A DNA stretch of 64,000 bases from JAABVY01 sp964496505 (GCA_964496505.1 CAZBZV010000014.1:4212-68211); one strand, 5' to 3'; positions 44,773 to 54,023 are shown, numbered from the stretch's first letter. Notes: generated from the letters alone by a model not told the origin. A program made the numbers and translations.

Positions 44773-45714
44773 ATGAGAAAACATGCTAAAAATTTGTTCA
44801 TATTGACATTAGCAGTGCTTTACATCGGCACATTGCAGCCCTTGAAAGCCAGTCCGGATAAATACACTTCGGAAATCGCCAATGAGTATGTGCAGGCGGG
44901 CGATTGGCAGAGTGCGGTTAAAGCCTATAAATATCTGACACAGCAGGAGGCGGACAACGGCAGCTATTGGTTCTTTCTCGGCTATAGTCATCACAATCTG
45001 GGTGACTATCCCAAAGCTGTGAAGGCCTATAGCAAAGCCAATGAGAGCGGTTTCTATGCCCCGATTGTCAGGTATAATATGGCCTGCGCTCATGCCAGAA
45101 TGGGCAATATCGATAAGGCGCATGCCTGGCTGGATAAATCACTCCAGGCCGGTTTTGGTAAACCGGAGCTATTGAAAAGCGATGACGATCTGGAAAGCAT
45201 TCGTTCAGACGCCCAATTCGCAGGCTATGTAAAGCAGGCCAAAATGAATTCGGCTCCCTGCGAGTACAACGACAACTGCCGCCAGCTCGATTTCTGGCTG
45301 GGGGAGTGGCAGGTTTACAATGCCCAGGGCACTATGGTCGGTACCAACAGGATCGAGAAGGCCTTGAACGGCTGTGCAATTATGGAAAACTGGGAGGGGA
45401 CATCCGGAATTAAAGGCAAAAGCGTAAACTACTATAACCCCCATGAAAACAAATGGTATCAGAACTGGGTCTCCGCCAACGGCACTATTATTAATTATGA
45501 AGGATATTATAAAGACGGCGTGATGCATCTTGCCGGAACTTCTATCAATAAGGAGGGCGAGACCGAGATGTCTAAGATGAATCTTACGCCCAACGATGAC
45601 GGCACCGTTACCCAGCTTATCAAGCATTCCAAAGACGGCGGTGAGAACTGGTATGTCTGGTTCAAGGGGCTCTATAAGCCTGCCAACGAGATGAGCGTCA
45701 GCGATGAATATTAA
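44773..45714 (+). CDS. exported TPR / DUF1579-like protein
   Basis: 313 aa. After a signal peptide (LFILTLAVLYIGTLQPLKAS), two or three tetratricopeptide repeats (about 30-130: AVKAYKYLTQQEADNGSYWF, YPKAVKAYSKANESGFYAP, ARMGNIDKAHAWLDKSLQAGF). The C-terminal domain (about 165-305) begins CRQLDFWLGEWQVYNAQG and continues NRIEKALNGCAIMENW, matching the DUF1579-type lipocalin-like fold, where 'DFWLGEW' and 'G..i.E.w' are diagnostic. Possible small hydrophobic ligand binding; no enzyme is implied. GGAGG lies 8 bases before the ATG. It diverges from the symporter operon. Confidence 0.8.
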   Translation: MRKHAKNLFILTLAVLYIGTLQPLKASPDKYTSEIANEYVQAGDWQSAVKAYKYLTQQEADNGSYWFFLGYSHHNLGDYPKAVKAYSKANESGFYAPIVRYNMACAHARMGNIDKAHAWLDKSLQAGFGKPELLKSDDDLESIRSDAQFAGYVKQAKMNSAPCEYNDNCRQLDFWLGEWQVYNAQGTMVGTNRIEKALNGCAIMENWEGTSGIKGKSVNYYNPHENKWYQNWVSANGTIINYEGYYKDGVMHLAGTSINKEGETEMSKMNLTPNDDGTVTQLIKHSKDGGENWYVWFKGLYKPANEMSVSDEY

Positions 45715-45732
45715 AATCTATCGAATGAAATT

Positions 45733-45820
45733 GTCATTCTGAGCGAAGCGAAGAATCTTTTTGATACGATAGAGATTCTTCGGTCGTCCCCGACCATGGT
45801 CGGGACTTCCTCAGAATGAC
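45733..45820. repeat. GTCATTCTG fold-back repeat, copy 2
   Basis: GTCATTCTGAGCGAAGCGAAGAATCT then AGATTCTTCGGTCGTCCCCGACCATGGTCGGGAC and TCAGAATGAC; it starts 18 bases after the stop of the DUF1579-like gene. Confidence 0.75.
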
Positions 45821-45976
45821 AGCAAAAGCGATTAAAATGTTTGGGTGGATTATACAGATTATGCGGCTTGACGGCTAACATATCCCTTTCGCATTCAGGC
45901 GCTGCGGTTAATCTCCTTGCAATATTCTCCGTGGCGCCTATTTTATTTGTGATACCGGTATTAGCTTTATTGTCTC

Positions 45977-46087
45977 GCAGGGTCTTGGCGGCCCGACTTT
46001 GTCGGGGGAGGTGTGACCCTGCGTAGAATTAAGAAATTTGCGCGGGGTCACAATCCCGATTGCATCGGGATCAAGACCGCCGCGCTG
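45977..46087. repeat. GGGTCTTGG cloverleaf repeat, copy 2
   Basis: GCAGGGTCTTGG, CCCGAC/GTCGGG, GTGTGACCC / GGGGTCACA, CCCGAT/ATCGGG and CAAGACC, the order of the 41117-41221 copy with a degraded right end. It finishes 8 bases before the LRR gene's start codon. Confidence 0.7.
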
Positions 46088-46095
46088 CGAAAAAT

Positions 46096-46845
46096 ATGAA
46101 ATACTTGATCGCATTACTTCTTTTCGTAATTATCTTCTCCTGCGGCAATGACAGCAGCCTCAACAATGATGATGATGACTTTGCGGTATTCTTTGTCGAT
46201 CCTAATCTCGAGGAGGTTGTCCGTGAAGCCCTGGGGACAGACACTGCCACACTTTTCTATTACGATCTTCAGGATATTACTGCGCTCGATGCAAATAACA
46301 GAGATATCAGCAATATCAGCGGGATGGGCAATATCAAGAATCTGGTGAGCTTGAATCTGGAGCGAAACTCGATTATCAACATTGGGCCGTTAAGAGGTTT
46401 GCGTGACCTTGAGGAATTGAATCTGAGAAACAATCAGATCGAGGATATAAATATCTTGTCCGCGCTTATAAGCCTTGTTGGTCTTTCACTTGACAGCAAT
46501 CAGATAACCGATCTGTCATCACTTGCCGGCCTGACCGATATTACGAGGCTGAATTTAAGCGGTAATGAGATCACGAATATAGATGCCGTCGGGCCGTTAT
46601 TCGATCTGGAGCAATTATATCTCGATAATAATCTGGTCGAGGACATATCTGCGCTTACCGCCCTTATAAATGCCCGGCTTTTGAGCTTGAATAACAACCA
46701 GATCGAAGACATCACAGCTTTGGTAGACAATTCCGGCCTGGGTACGGGTGATGAAGTCCGCCTGACTGGCAATCCGCTTTCATCAGAATCGACCATGGAT
46801 CATATTCCCGCCCTGCAGGCACGGGGCGTGAAGGTGGTTTATTGA
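46096..46845 (+). CDS. internalin-like leucine-rich-repeat lipoprotein
   Basis: 249 aa from ATG 46096. The signal peptide ends in the lipobox IIFSC. An acidic linker (NNDDDDD) precedes about seven 22-residue leucine-rich repeats (about 60-225), e.g. LRDLEELNLRNNQIEDINIL and DITRLNLSGNEITNIDAV, the 'L..L.L..N.I.di..L' form of internalins. Such solenoids bind proteins or surface polymers. The cloverleaf repeat element ends just before the start and there is no ribosome site between them. Either translation starts within the element's transcript without a Shine-Dalgarno or the element's insertion has replaced the native leader. Confidence 0.82.
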   Translation: MKYLIALLLFVIIFSCGNDSSLNNDDDDFAVFFVDPNLEEVVREALGTDTATLFYYDLQDITALDANNRDISNISGMGNIKNLVSLNLERNSIINIGPLRGLRDLEELNLRNNQIEDINILSALISLVGLSLDSNQITDLSSLAGLTDITRLNLSGNEITNIDAVGPLFDLEQLYLDNNLVEDISALTALINARLLSLNNNQIEDITALVDNSGLGTGDEVRLTGNPLSSESTMDHIPALQARGVKVVY

Positions 46846-46878
46846 AAAAAATACCGCCTCCATCTCTGAAAGCGGCAT
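46844..46878 (-). terminator. terminator of the 61-aa gene
   Basis: ATACCGC (46851-46857) and GCGGCAT (46872-46878) pair with one G-U; on the minus strand TTTTTTTC follows. It also overlaps the end of the LRR gene, so it may work in both directions. Confidence 0.5.
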
Positions 46879-46917
46879 TTAATTTAGCTCCCTTTTATTT
46901 TTGCGATTAGAAATTCG

Positions 46918-47103
46918 TTAGAAATTGTGATCGGACTGCATGTTTACCACGTCCCAATACAAATGGTCCGCATAATGCAAATCCGTATCACTCATTCTAT
47001 CGCAAAGCCAGGTGTTCCCGCTGCTGTCCCTGCAAATTTGTAAAGGAGGAGGGCCTTTATAGCTGACTCCGTCTATCCTAATTTCATTATAATGCTTACC
47101 CAT
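46918..47103 (-). CDS. 61-aa protein of unknown function
   Basis: The ATG at 47103 is preceded by AAGGAG at 8 bases, a terminator follows, and a 280-base AT-rich region with repeated octamers lies upstream, so expression seems real. The protein is charged and aromatic: MGKHYNEIRIDGVSYKG, a Pro triplet (GPPPLQIC), two Cys nine residues apart (C ... WLC), and an acidic C-terminal third. It has no signal peptide or membrane helix, so is presumably cytoplasmic. No family is recognised. Confidence 0.55.
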   Translation of the reverse strand: MGKHYNEIRIDGVSYKGPPPLQICRDSSGNTWLCDRMSDTDLHYADHLYWDVVNMQSDHNF

Positions 47104-47143
47104 AGTATATTCTCCTTAGGCTAATTACCAAATAACACCTCTA

Positions 47144-47235
47144 TGTCTAATTTCTACCTATATAAACGGAATATGTCTAATATTGTTCCAGAAAATGTAT
47201 AGAATATGTAGAATAATTCCTATATTTTGTCTAAT
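47144..47235 (-). repeat. three direct TGTCTAAT octamers upstream of the 61-aa gene
   Basis: TGTCTAAT occurs at 47144-47151, 47174-47181 and 47228-47235 (ATTAGACA on the minus strand). All lie within 132 bases upstream of the 61-aa gene's start and in the same orientation. Possible operator sites. The rest of 47104-47285 is AT-rich without a gene. Confidence 0.5.
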
Positions 47236-47290
47236 ATGGTTAAAATCATTGAATTTCATATTATTTCTCGCAATAAAAGGCAAAAATGTC

Positions 47291-47320
47291 TTGATTTAAA
47301 ACGGTTTTGGCCTATATATT
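47291..47320 (+). promoter_or_regulatory. probable promoter of the BNR/dockerin gene
   Basis: TTGATT (47291-47296), 18-nt spacer, TATATT (47315-47320), about 80 bases before the start codon. Confidence 0.45.
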
Positions 47321-47400
47321 TTAATGACTGCACTCGATAATTGAATTAGAGATAAAAATACTCTCATCCCGCCTGCACTTCTAAATTGCGAGGTTTAAAA

Positions 47401-50361
47401 ATGACTAAGATCGTAAAGGGCGCATGGGGAGTTATATGGCTTCTTATGCTCCTGGCAATCAGTGTGTATGCCGGTACCGATCTGAAAGTCAACCAGGATA
47501 TAAACACCAGTGTTCAGAACGAGCCCAGCATAACAATCAACCACCATTTCACATCCGATCCGCTCAACATTGTTGTGGGTTACAACGATATCGGCACCAG
47601 CCTCGGTATCAGCTTCAGCCCCGATTCGGGGAAGACCTGGACAGATGTCCAGCTTCCGCCGGTATATAATGTCCATGGCGACCCATCGGTAGCATCGGAT
47701 AATCTGGGTAATGTCTACGCCTGTTTTCTGACTTACAGCTCCACTATAATATTTCAGGATACCAGCGGCATCTTTGTCTGCAAATCTACCGACGGGGGGC
47801 GCTCATGGAGCCCGCCTGTTGCGGTCGACACCCAGATTTATCGCGGCGGTCCGCTGGTTAAATTCGCCGATAAATGTATGATGACTGTGGACACCAACAG
47901 CGGCAGTCCGTATGAAAATAATATTTATGTCGGATGGCAGAGAGATGATACTAACGGCCATAATTCCGATGTATTCTTCGCCTACTCGAATAATCTTGGC
48001 GCGAGCTTCTCGGCACCGCAGCAGATCAACAGCAATCCGCCCCAGACCGCTTATGCCGAGGGAGCGTTTCCGTTTGTGGGAGCCGACGGCGATGTATACA
48101 TGGCATGGTATGACTGCTATTTCCGGATGCATGAGCCGGGCTCGCTGTATGTGGCCAAATCGACCAATGGCGGAGTGTCTTTTGGGCCGAATATCAAGGT
48201 TGCGAATGTGGATGCCCCGCCTTTGTATACATTCGGCAACACCGGATTCAAAGCCAAGACCTTTATAAGTGCAGCGGGAGATCCCAATGACGCTGAACGC
48301 CTGTATATGACCTATATTTCCGATCCTGATGGATATTTCGACCGCCGTCTGGATAACGGAAAACATCCCGGTGTGCCGGGATCAACGGGAAGCGACTGGC
48401 CGGTAATCGATCGTGAGGGAAATTATGTCTATGTCGCATGGCGCGATTACCGCAGCGGCGCGCAAGATATTTATTTCAACCGCTCCACAGACAACGGCCA
48501 GAGTTGGGAACTTCCCGATATAGGGCCTCTCGATAATGGTGATACACCCGGGGCCAGCACCTCATGGAAACAGCAGTTGAGTTCGACCGGCAGTAATGTC
48601 TATTGCGTCTGGGAGGATTATCGTCTCGGCGGAAGTTCACATATATATTTCAACCGTTCACTCAACAATGGTCTCACCTGGCAGTCGGATATTATAATCG
48701 ACGGCGGTGGAGCATATGCCGCCAGCGATCCGATGATAGCATCTACCGGAAATTATGTCTATGCCGTCTGGTCGGACAGCCGTAATGGCTCGAATGATAT
48801 TTACTTCAATGTCTCGAGTAATAGCGGCCTTAGCTGGGGGGTACCGAAAAGAATTGATCTGGGAGATAATCCCGGAACGAATCACTCTGTCCAGCCCCAT
48901 ATCGCCTGCATCGGAAATTACGTCTATGTCATGTGGCTGGATATGAGGACAGGTACCAGTCAGATATTCTTCAATTATTCGGCAAATAATGGTACAACCT
49001 GGGGGAATCCCTCGGCACAGCTATGCACCGGAACGGGCTATAACTGCCAGATGCCGGTGCGCACCGGACTGGAGTGCACCGGAACATTCGTATATGCCTG
49101 CTGGGTAGATGACCGGACAACTACCGGAGTTAATGACGTCTATTTCACCAGCTCGACCAATAATGGTGTAAACTGGAATGCCGATGTCCCGCTCAACACA
49201 CCGGGCGGAAACTGCTTCATGCCCTCGCTCGATTATGAAAACAATAATGTTTATGTCGCCTGGCAGGATGATCGCATGGCGCCCGGCAGTTATACCAGTG
49301 ATATTTACTTCGCTTATTCCAATAACAATGGCGCATCCTGGCAGCCGGATCAGAATCTCGATAATCTGCCGGGGATTCCCGACCAGGTTGTGGAACTGGA
49401 GTCCGAGGGCACTTATGTTTACGCCATGTGGTTCGATTCCAGGCGTTTTGGAATGCCGGGCATGGGCGATGTTTTCTTCACGCATTCAACAGACAGCGGG
49501 GCAACCTGGGCAATGGAAACGCAGATAAACTGGGGCAGTCAGCCTAATGGTTTGCAGAATAATATGTCCTTTATGTCCTGCGGTAACGGCTATGTCAATA
49601 TCACCTGGGCCGACCCAAGGATGCATGGAGTTCCGAATATTTATACAAACTACTCAACCGATAACGGCGCTACCTGGCTATCAGGCATGGACGAGACCGA
49701 TGTTTACTGTGTGAAATCTACCAATGGCGGCACGAGCTGGGGTACCCCGGTCAAGGTTAATGATGATGCCACTATCTATGCCCAGGTACTGCCCTGGGTT
49801 GTGATCAAGGAAAACGGCACGGTTGATATTTCCTATTACAATTTCAGGTCGACGCCGTTAGATCCAATGGTTCCCGGCGCAGAGCTTCGTCTTGCGGCAA
49901 GCCTTGATGGCGGAAACAGCTTCCAGCCCAGCTTTGCTCTTCAGGATACTGTCGTGACCCCCTGGACCCAATGGGTGGGAGAATACAACGGCATGGCGGT
50001 GCTGGATACAATGGTCTACACCGTATTCACCGATTTTGAGCAGAGCGGCAATTCCGACATATATCTGGATGTTTCGCCCAATCCAACATCAGGCGCCTGC
50101 CAGGGTGAATGTGGAGATGCGAATAACGACAAAAGCGTTAATGTCTCTGATGCGGTCTGGGTAATCAATTATGTCTTCATAGGAGGCTCGGAGCCTATGC
50201 CGGTTTTGGCCTGCGGGGATGCCAACGGCGACGGTGCAGTCAATGTCTCCGACGCGGTTTGGATCATTAATTATATCTTTATTGGGGGCTCCGAGCCGGG
50301 AGATTGTTCGCCCGGATCACCCGACTGGTATAACGGCAACTGCTGCCAATTCTCGTTCTAA
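47401..50361 (+). CDS. secreted BNR/sialidase-like propeller protein with dockerin-like C-terminus
   Basis: 986 aa from ATG 47401 (GAGG 8 bases upstream). Signal peptide (WLLMLLAISVYAG). The body is a chain of BNR-type repeats with SxDxGxxW and related words (SPDSGKTWTDVQ, STDNGQSWELP, SLNNGLTWQSD, SSNSGLSWGVP, STDNGATWLSG), each following a 'VYVAW.D.R.G..DIYF' strand, giving one or two beta-propellers as in sialidases. No catalytic Asp box set for sialidase is certain. The last 70 residues contain two dockerin-type EF-hand motifs, GDANNDKSVNVSDAVWVINY and GDANGDGAVNVSDAVWIINY, each followed by FIGGSEP. This C-terminal pair is common in FCB candidate phyla. Cell-surface or released binding protein. 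Confidence 0.85.
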   Translation: MTKIVKGAWGVIWLLMLLAISVYAGTDLKVNQDINTSVQNEPSITINHHFTSDPLNIVVGYNDIGTSLGISFSPDSGKTWTDVQLPPVYNVHGDPSVASDNLGNVYACFLTYSSTIIFQDTSGIFVCKSTDGGRSWSPPVAVDTQIYRGGPLVKFADKCMMTVDTNSGSPYENNIYVGWQRDDTNGHNSDVFFAYSNNLGASFSAPQQINSNPPQTAYAEGAFPFVGADGDVYMAWYDCYFRMHEPGSLYVAKSTNGGVSFGPNIKVANVDAPPLYTFGNTGFKAKTFISAAGDPNDAERLYMTYISDPDGYFDRRLDNGKHPGVPGSTGSDWPVIDREGNYVYVAWRDYRSGAQDIYFNRSTDNGQSWELPDIGPLDNGDTPGASTSWKQQLSSTGSNVYCVWEDYRLGGSSHIYFNRSLNNGLTWQSDIIIDGGGAYAASDPMIASTGNYVYAVWSDSRNGSNDIYFNVSSNSGLSWGVPKRIDLGDNPGTNHSVQPHIACIGNYVYVMWLDMRTGTSQIFFNYSANNGTTWGNPSAQLCTGTGYNCQMPVRTGLECTGTFVYACWVDDRTTTGVNDVYFTSSTNNGVNWNADVPLNTPGGNCFMPSLDYENNNVYVAWQDDRMAPGSYTSDIYFAYSNNNGASWQPDQNLDNLPGIPDQVVELESEGTYVYAMWFDSRRFGMPGMGDVFFTHSTDSGATWAMETQINWGSQPNGLQNNMSFMSCGNGYVNITWADPRMHGVPNIYTNYSTDNGATWLSGMDETDVYCVKSTNGGTSWGTPVKVNDDATIYAQVLPWVVIKENGTVDISYYNFRSTPLDPMVPGAELRLAASLDGGNSFQPSFALQDTVVTPWTQWVGEYNGMAVLDTMVYTVFTDFEQSGNSDIYLDVSPNPTSGACQGECGDANNDKSVNVSDAVWVINYVFIGGSEPMPVLACGDANGDGAVNVSDAVWIINYIFIGGSEPGDCSPGSPDWYNGNCCQFSF

Positions 50362-50402
50362 GGAAATGAGTTGAATGAATTCAGCTATAGCGGTAACAGA
50401 AA

Positions 50403-50440
50403 AAAGGGTATGGATAAACTCCATACCCTTTTGCTTTTTT
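50403..50440. terminator. bidirectional terminator
   Basis: AAAGGGTATGGA (50403-50414), loop TAAAC, TCCATACCCTTT (50420-50431), with T-runs on both sides (TTTTGCTTTTTT on plus; TTTTTTCTG on minus). It serves the BNR gene and the convergent MORN lipoprotein gene. Confidence 0.85.
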
Positions 50441-50455
50441 AAATTTTCATCGCCG

Positions 50456-51001
50456 CTATTTTATTCTTTCTACCATCTTATTGTTTTCATAAATCTCATG
50501 CACAATGGTGTCGCCTTCGAAACTTAACCTGAGACGCACGCCGTCCTTACGTCCCATATTGAACTCGATCTTTTCATGCGGCGTGCCGTCTTTGTGCCAT
50601 GCCAGACATGTGCCATGAAGTTTCCCGTCTTTGTAAATATCTATCGATTTCACCTGACCGTTGCGATGCCATTGAGTCTGCTCTCCCTCCGGCTCGTCAT
50701 CGACATAATACTTTTCATACCATTTACTGCCGTCATAATGCCATCCAAGCTGTGGACCGTGCTTCCCGCCCTTCACGAAATTGTGTTCGCGTTTTTTTGT
50801 ACCATCCTGGTAATATGCATTAAACTGGCCGTGCCTGACCCAGGTGGTATCATCAATTTTGATCTCCTGCCAGTCCTCTTTCAAGGCGCCATCGGGGTAA
50901 TGGCTCTCCTGAGTTCTTATTTCATTTTCTGATTCCGAGCAGGAGATCAGGAAAAATAATGTGAAATGGATTACCAGCGCTGCTTTGATAATTTTTCTCA
51001 T
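50456..51001 (-). CDS. MORN-variant (YwqK-like) lipoprotein
   Basis: 181 aa from ATG 51001 (GGAG two bases upstream; an ATG at 51016 without a site is the alternative). Signal peptide with lipobox FLISC. The mature part has MORN-variant repeats: HGQFNAYYQDGTKKREH, HGPQLGWHYDGSKWYEKYY, TQWHRNGQVKSIDIYKDGK and HGTCLAWHKDGTPHEKIEF, in which 'YY.dG....' and 'W..nG' strands alternate. YwqK-type proteins are annotated as antitoxins in some systems, but here no toxin partner is adjacent and the lipoprotein signal suggests an envelope protein. Function unknown. Confidence 0.82.
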   Translation of the reverse strand: MRKIIKAALVIHFTLFFLISCSESENEIRTQESHYPDGALKEDWQEIKIDDTTWVRHGQFNAYYQDGTKKREHNFVKGGKHGPQLGWHYDGSKWYEKYYVDDEPEGEQTQWHRNGQVKSIDIYKDGKLHGTCLAWHKDGTPHEKIEFNMGRKDGVRLRLSFEGDTIVHEIYENNKMVERIK

Positions 51002-51172
51002 TACTCCACTCCGCATTTTTAACAGGTTAACCGATTCATCCAGACAAACTCCAATTCGGAATTATACATAATTTCGGGCAAAGGTGTGCCCTTATTTTTT
51101 GAGGAATAGCGATTCTTACAAAATTCTAACAATTGTGCGGAAAGGATTGATCAGCGCGGAAATGTAGTATTG

Positions 51173-51517
51173 CTAAAGGATACCATCGAGAGTTTTATCG
51201 AGAGCGTTAAGCTTTTCATATACTTTCAATGAGCTTTTTTGGGCGCAGTCAAAAAGCACCGATATATTTTCCTTCTCACGTACCAGATCATCGTTGCTAA
51301 GCGATGTGAGAAGGTTGTTCTTTTCATCATAGATATTCAGTAGATCCTTATGCAGGCGCAGATTGCAATTGCCGACATCAGCCAGATAAGTGCCCGGCTC
51401 GAGCTCGCTCCAGTCGATATTGCCTTTCTGGGTCTGATTCAGGAGCTTTTTGAAAATCGATATGGTCTTCGTTTTCGGCACCATAACATCATATGTATCA
51501 TCTCTCTTATTATTCAT
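51173..51517 (-). CDS. 114-aa protein of unknown function
   Basis: The ATG at 51517 has AGGTGG four bases upstream. No signal peptide or membrane helix, so likely cytoplasmic. The sequence has a basic N-terminal stretch (VMVPKTKTISIFKKLLNQTQ), an 'I-D-W-S-E-L-E-P-G-T-Y-L-A' segment, a beta-like middle (NCNLRLHKDLLNIYDEKNNLL), and a helical C-terminus. No domain is recognised. The gene stands alone between two lipoprotein genes on the same strand. Confidence 0.55.
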   Translation of the reverse strand: MNNKRDDTYDVMVPKTKTISIFKKLLNQTQKGNIDWSELEPGTYLADVGNCNLRLHKDLLNIYDEKNNLLTSLSNDDLVREKENISVLFDCAQKSSLKVYEKLNALDKTLDGIL

Positions 51518-51605
51518 ATATCCACCTACTATCGTTAATCGGCCAATATTGCCTTATAAATTAAGGATTTTTTAGGTCGGATGGAAAACAGTGATATGAA
51601 TTAAA

Positions 51606-52040
51606 TTATAGAAGAGGTGAAATATTAAGGTTGATCCATGAGATCGTGATCTTGATGCGATCTGACTGGGGCAGGTCGTAGCCTATTTCAACTTCCTCGC
51701 CCGGAACGAATACCGCCTTGTTTACACGCAGTCCGTAGCTGTCCGGGATCGGCTTGAGGCTGATGCCGGTACCCTTTGTTTTGGTGAAGGGCCTGTTCAA
51801 GTCAAAGCTGGTTATCTCGATATAGAGGCTGGCACTGAAATTGTCCGTATCCATATCGATGCGATAAATCCCTTCCGGTGCCGGGGCGCCGTTATCGAGT
51901 CCCTGACCCCATGTGACCGCATATTCACCCGCCTCGAGCATGGGATCGTCCACAAGCACAACATCCAGATTTTCCGAATCACTACATGATGAGAGCAGGA
52001 TCAAAGACAGGGCCAATATTATAAACAGATATTTTCTCAT
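51606..52040 (-). CDS. lipoprotein of unknown function
   Basis: 144 aa. Signal peptide with lipobox LLSSC (cleavage before Cys). The mature protein reads as a small beta-sandwich: APEGIYRIDMDTDNFSASLYI, SLKPIPDSYGLRVNKAVFVPG and EEVEIGYDLPQSDRIKITISW. It resembles FlgD-like 'G.Y.....d' beta domains found in FCB secreted proteins, but this is only a structural impression. No clear ribosome site precedes the ATG. Confidence 0.6.
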   Translation of the reverse strand: MRKYLFIILALSLILLSSCSDSENLDVVLVDDPMLEAGEYAVTWGQGLDNGAPAPEGIYRIDMDTDNFSASLYIEITSFDLNRPFTKTKGTGISLKPIPDSYGLRVNKAVFVPGEEVEIGYDLPQSDRIKITISWINLNISPLL

Positions 52041-52127
52041 GATCTAATTCCGTAATTTATACGTGATAAATTAAGCTATTGTACAAGCGGAAGTCAATAT
52101 GAAAAGATACGTTTGAGAAATAGACTA

Positions 52128-52490
52128 TTACAATTCCGCAAGCAAATCTTCGATATCCGCAGTCTTAAAAGGCTTAGGTAGATAGAAATCGGGCATATCG
52201 CGTACAACCATGCCCTGGGTAGTATCCGAATTCATGGTAGACATTATGGCAACTTTTGTATTCGGATAGTTTTTTCTTATATGTTTCAGGAGGGTGAATC
52301 CGGAGATTTTGGGCATCTTGGTGTCGGCGATGATTAAGGAATAGATGTCGCTCTTGAGCATCTCAATCGCCTCATCACCGTCGGAGGCAATCTCTGAGGG
52401 TATTCCGAAAATATCAACCATCTCGGCCAGGCATTTTGCCATCGATTGGTTGTCATCGACAATCAGTATTTTCTTTGATTTTGTTTTCAT
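52128..52490 (-). CDS. CheY-like single-domain response regulator
   Basis: 120 aa, a receiver domain only: acidic pair in LIVDDNQ (about 10-13), phospho-acceptor Asp in LIIADTKMP (about 55), the conserved Ser/Thr in IMSTMN and Lys in YLPKPF. No output domain. It may take phosphate from one of the kinases here (the soluble GAF-PAS kinase lacks an adjacent regulator) or from elsewhere. It is the first of several small minus-strand genes but is separated by 87 bases from the lipoprotein gene. Confidence 0.92.
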   Translation of the reverse strand: MKTKSKKILIVDDNQSMAKCLAEMVDIFGIPSEIASDGDEAIEMLKSDIYSLIIADTKMPKISGFTLLKHIRKNYPNTKVAIMSTMNSDTTQGMVVRDMPDFYLPKPFKTADIEDLLAEL

Positions 52491-52745
52491 AAATAAAAGG
52501 GATATTTTTACAAAATATATCGGTAATTTCAGGTAAAGCGTATATGGTTCTCTTTTATATTAATGAAATTCTAACACTTTAAATCCAGGCAAATTAATAA
52601 GGTATCAGTCTTTGCAACCAGCCTCCTTTTCGAATGAGTCCAATTACATAAAACTGTTTGCAATCACGATTAATTTTCCTAAATTTCCGCATCAACACCG
52701 GCATATATTATGCCGCCTTGAAGACCGGTTGCAAAGGATAGGCGT

Positions 52746-54023
52746 ATGAAAGCAGAACTTTATATCAAACATATCGGGCAGTTGGTAACCTGCCGTCCCT
52801 CTGACGACAAGCTTCCGCTGATCGGTTCGGCAATGAACCGTCTGGAGATTATTGAGAACGGCGCTATTGCCTGTCAGGGAAACGAGATCGTGGCGGTCGG
52901 AACCACCGCCGAGGTCGACCGTCAGATCGACCTGGTTAATCGTGCGGTTATAATCGATGCTGACGATCAGGTGGTAACTCCGGGGCTTGTCGATCCGCAC
53001 ACGCATCCGGTCTTTGCGAAAACCCGTGAGGATGAGTTCGAGATGCGCAATATGGGCAAATCATATATGGAAATCGCCCTGGCCGGAGGAGGGATACGAA
53101 ATTCCACACGAGTGCTTCGTGAAACCTCCAAGGATGCTCTTTACGACAATTCGATCAAATATCTCGATCTGTTTCTGCAATACGGCACGACTACTATCGA
53201 AGCCAAGTCCGGATACGGCCTGACTACGAAAGATGAGATCAAGCAGCTTGAGGTTATTCAGATGTTATCCGAGAACCATGCGCTCGATTTGGTTCCAACA
53301 TTTCTGGGAGCCCATGAAATTCCGGATGAGTACCGCGAGGATAAAAATGCCTATGTCGATCTGATCATAAATGAGATGATTCCCATAGTTGCCGAACGGA
53401 ATTTGGCGGTATTTTCCGATATCTTCTGTGAAAAGGGCGTTTTCGAGCTGGAGGAATCCGAGAAGATACAGACCGCCGCCAAAGAGCATGGCCTGGAGCT
53501 GAAGTTTCATGCCGATGAGATCGTGAATCTCGAGGGCGCACAGCTCGCCGCCAGGCTGGGAGCGGTCTCGGCCGATCATCTTGTTTATATTTCCGATACC
53601 GGTATAGCGGCAATGGCCGAGGCGGGCACAATGGCGGTTATGCTCCCGGGAACCTCATTTTATCTGGATTTGCGCGATTATGCACCCGCCAGACAAATTA
53701 TCGAGGCCGGGGTGCCGTTGGCATTATCGACCGATTTTAATCCCGGAAGTTCGGTTACAGTTTCGCTTCAGATGATTATGACATTGGCAGGCAATAAGTT
53801 AAAGATGGCGACCAATGAGATTATCAATGCCGTTACAATCAATTCCGCCTGCGCATTGAAGCAGGAAAAGAATATCGGCTCGATTGAAATCGGCAAAAAG
53901 GCCGACATTGTGGTCTGGAATGCGGAAAATATCAAGCAGCTGCCCTATTTTTACGGCATTAACCAGGTCGATAAAACTATCAAAAACGGCCGGATTGTGT
54001 ACGATTCTCAAGGAACGAAATAG
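52746..54023 (+). CDS. hutI: imidazolonepropionase
   Basis: 425 aa, within the family range. The amidohydrolase metal site is in PGLVDPHTHPVFAKTRE; FEMRNMGKSYMEIALAGGGI and GTTTIEAKSGYGL are HutI-specific; LGAHEIPDEYRE, FHADEIVNLEGAQLA and TDFNPGSS hold further metal and substrate residues. It hydrolyses 4-imidazolone-5-propionate to formiminoglutamate in histidine degradation. AAGGA lies 7 bases before the ATG. No hutH, hutU or hutG is in the window, so the rest of the pathway is elsewhere. Confidence 0.95.
   Translation: MKAELYIKHIGQLVTCRPSDDKLPLIGSAMNRLEIIENGAIACQGNEIVAVGTTAEVDRQIDLVNRAVIIDADDQVVTPGLVDPHTHPVFAKTREDEFEMRNMGKSYMEIALAGGGIRNSTRVLRETSKDALYDNSIKYLDLFLQYGTTTIEAKSGYGLTTKDEIKQLEVIQMLSENHALDLVPTFLGAHEIPDEYREDKNAYVDLIINEMIPIVAERNLAVFSDIFCEKGVFELEESEKIQTAAKEHGLELKFHADEIVNLEGAQLAARLGAVSADHLVYISDTGIAAMAEAGTMAVMLPGTSFYLDLRDYAPARQIIEAGVPLALSTDFNPGSSVTVSLQMIMTLAGNKLKMATNEIINAVTINSACALKQEKNIGSIEIGKKADIVVWNAENIKQLPYFYGINQVDKTIKNGRIVYDSQGTK

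Noticed and set aside
50456..51001. YwqK-like protein as antitoxin of a toxin-antitoxin pair
   Set aside because: It carries a lipoprotein signal and no candidate toxin gene is adjacent.
52746..54023. Histidine-utilisation operon
   Set aside because: Only hutI is present; hutH, hutU and hutG were not seen in the window.
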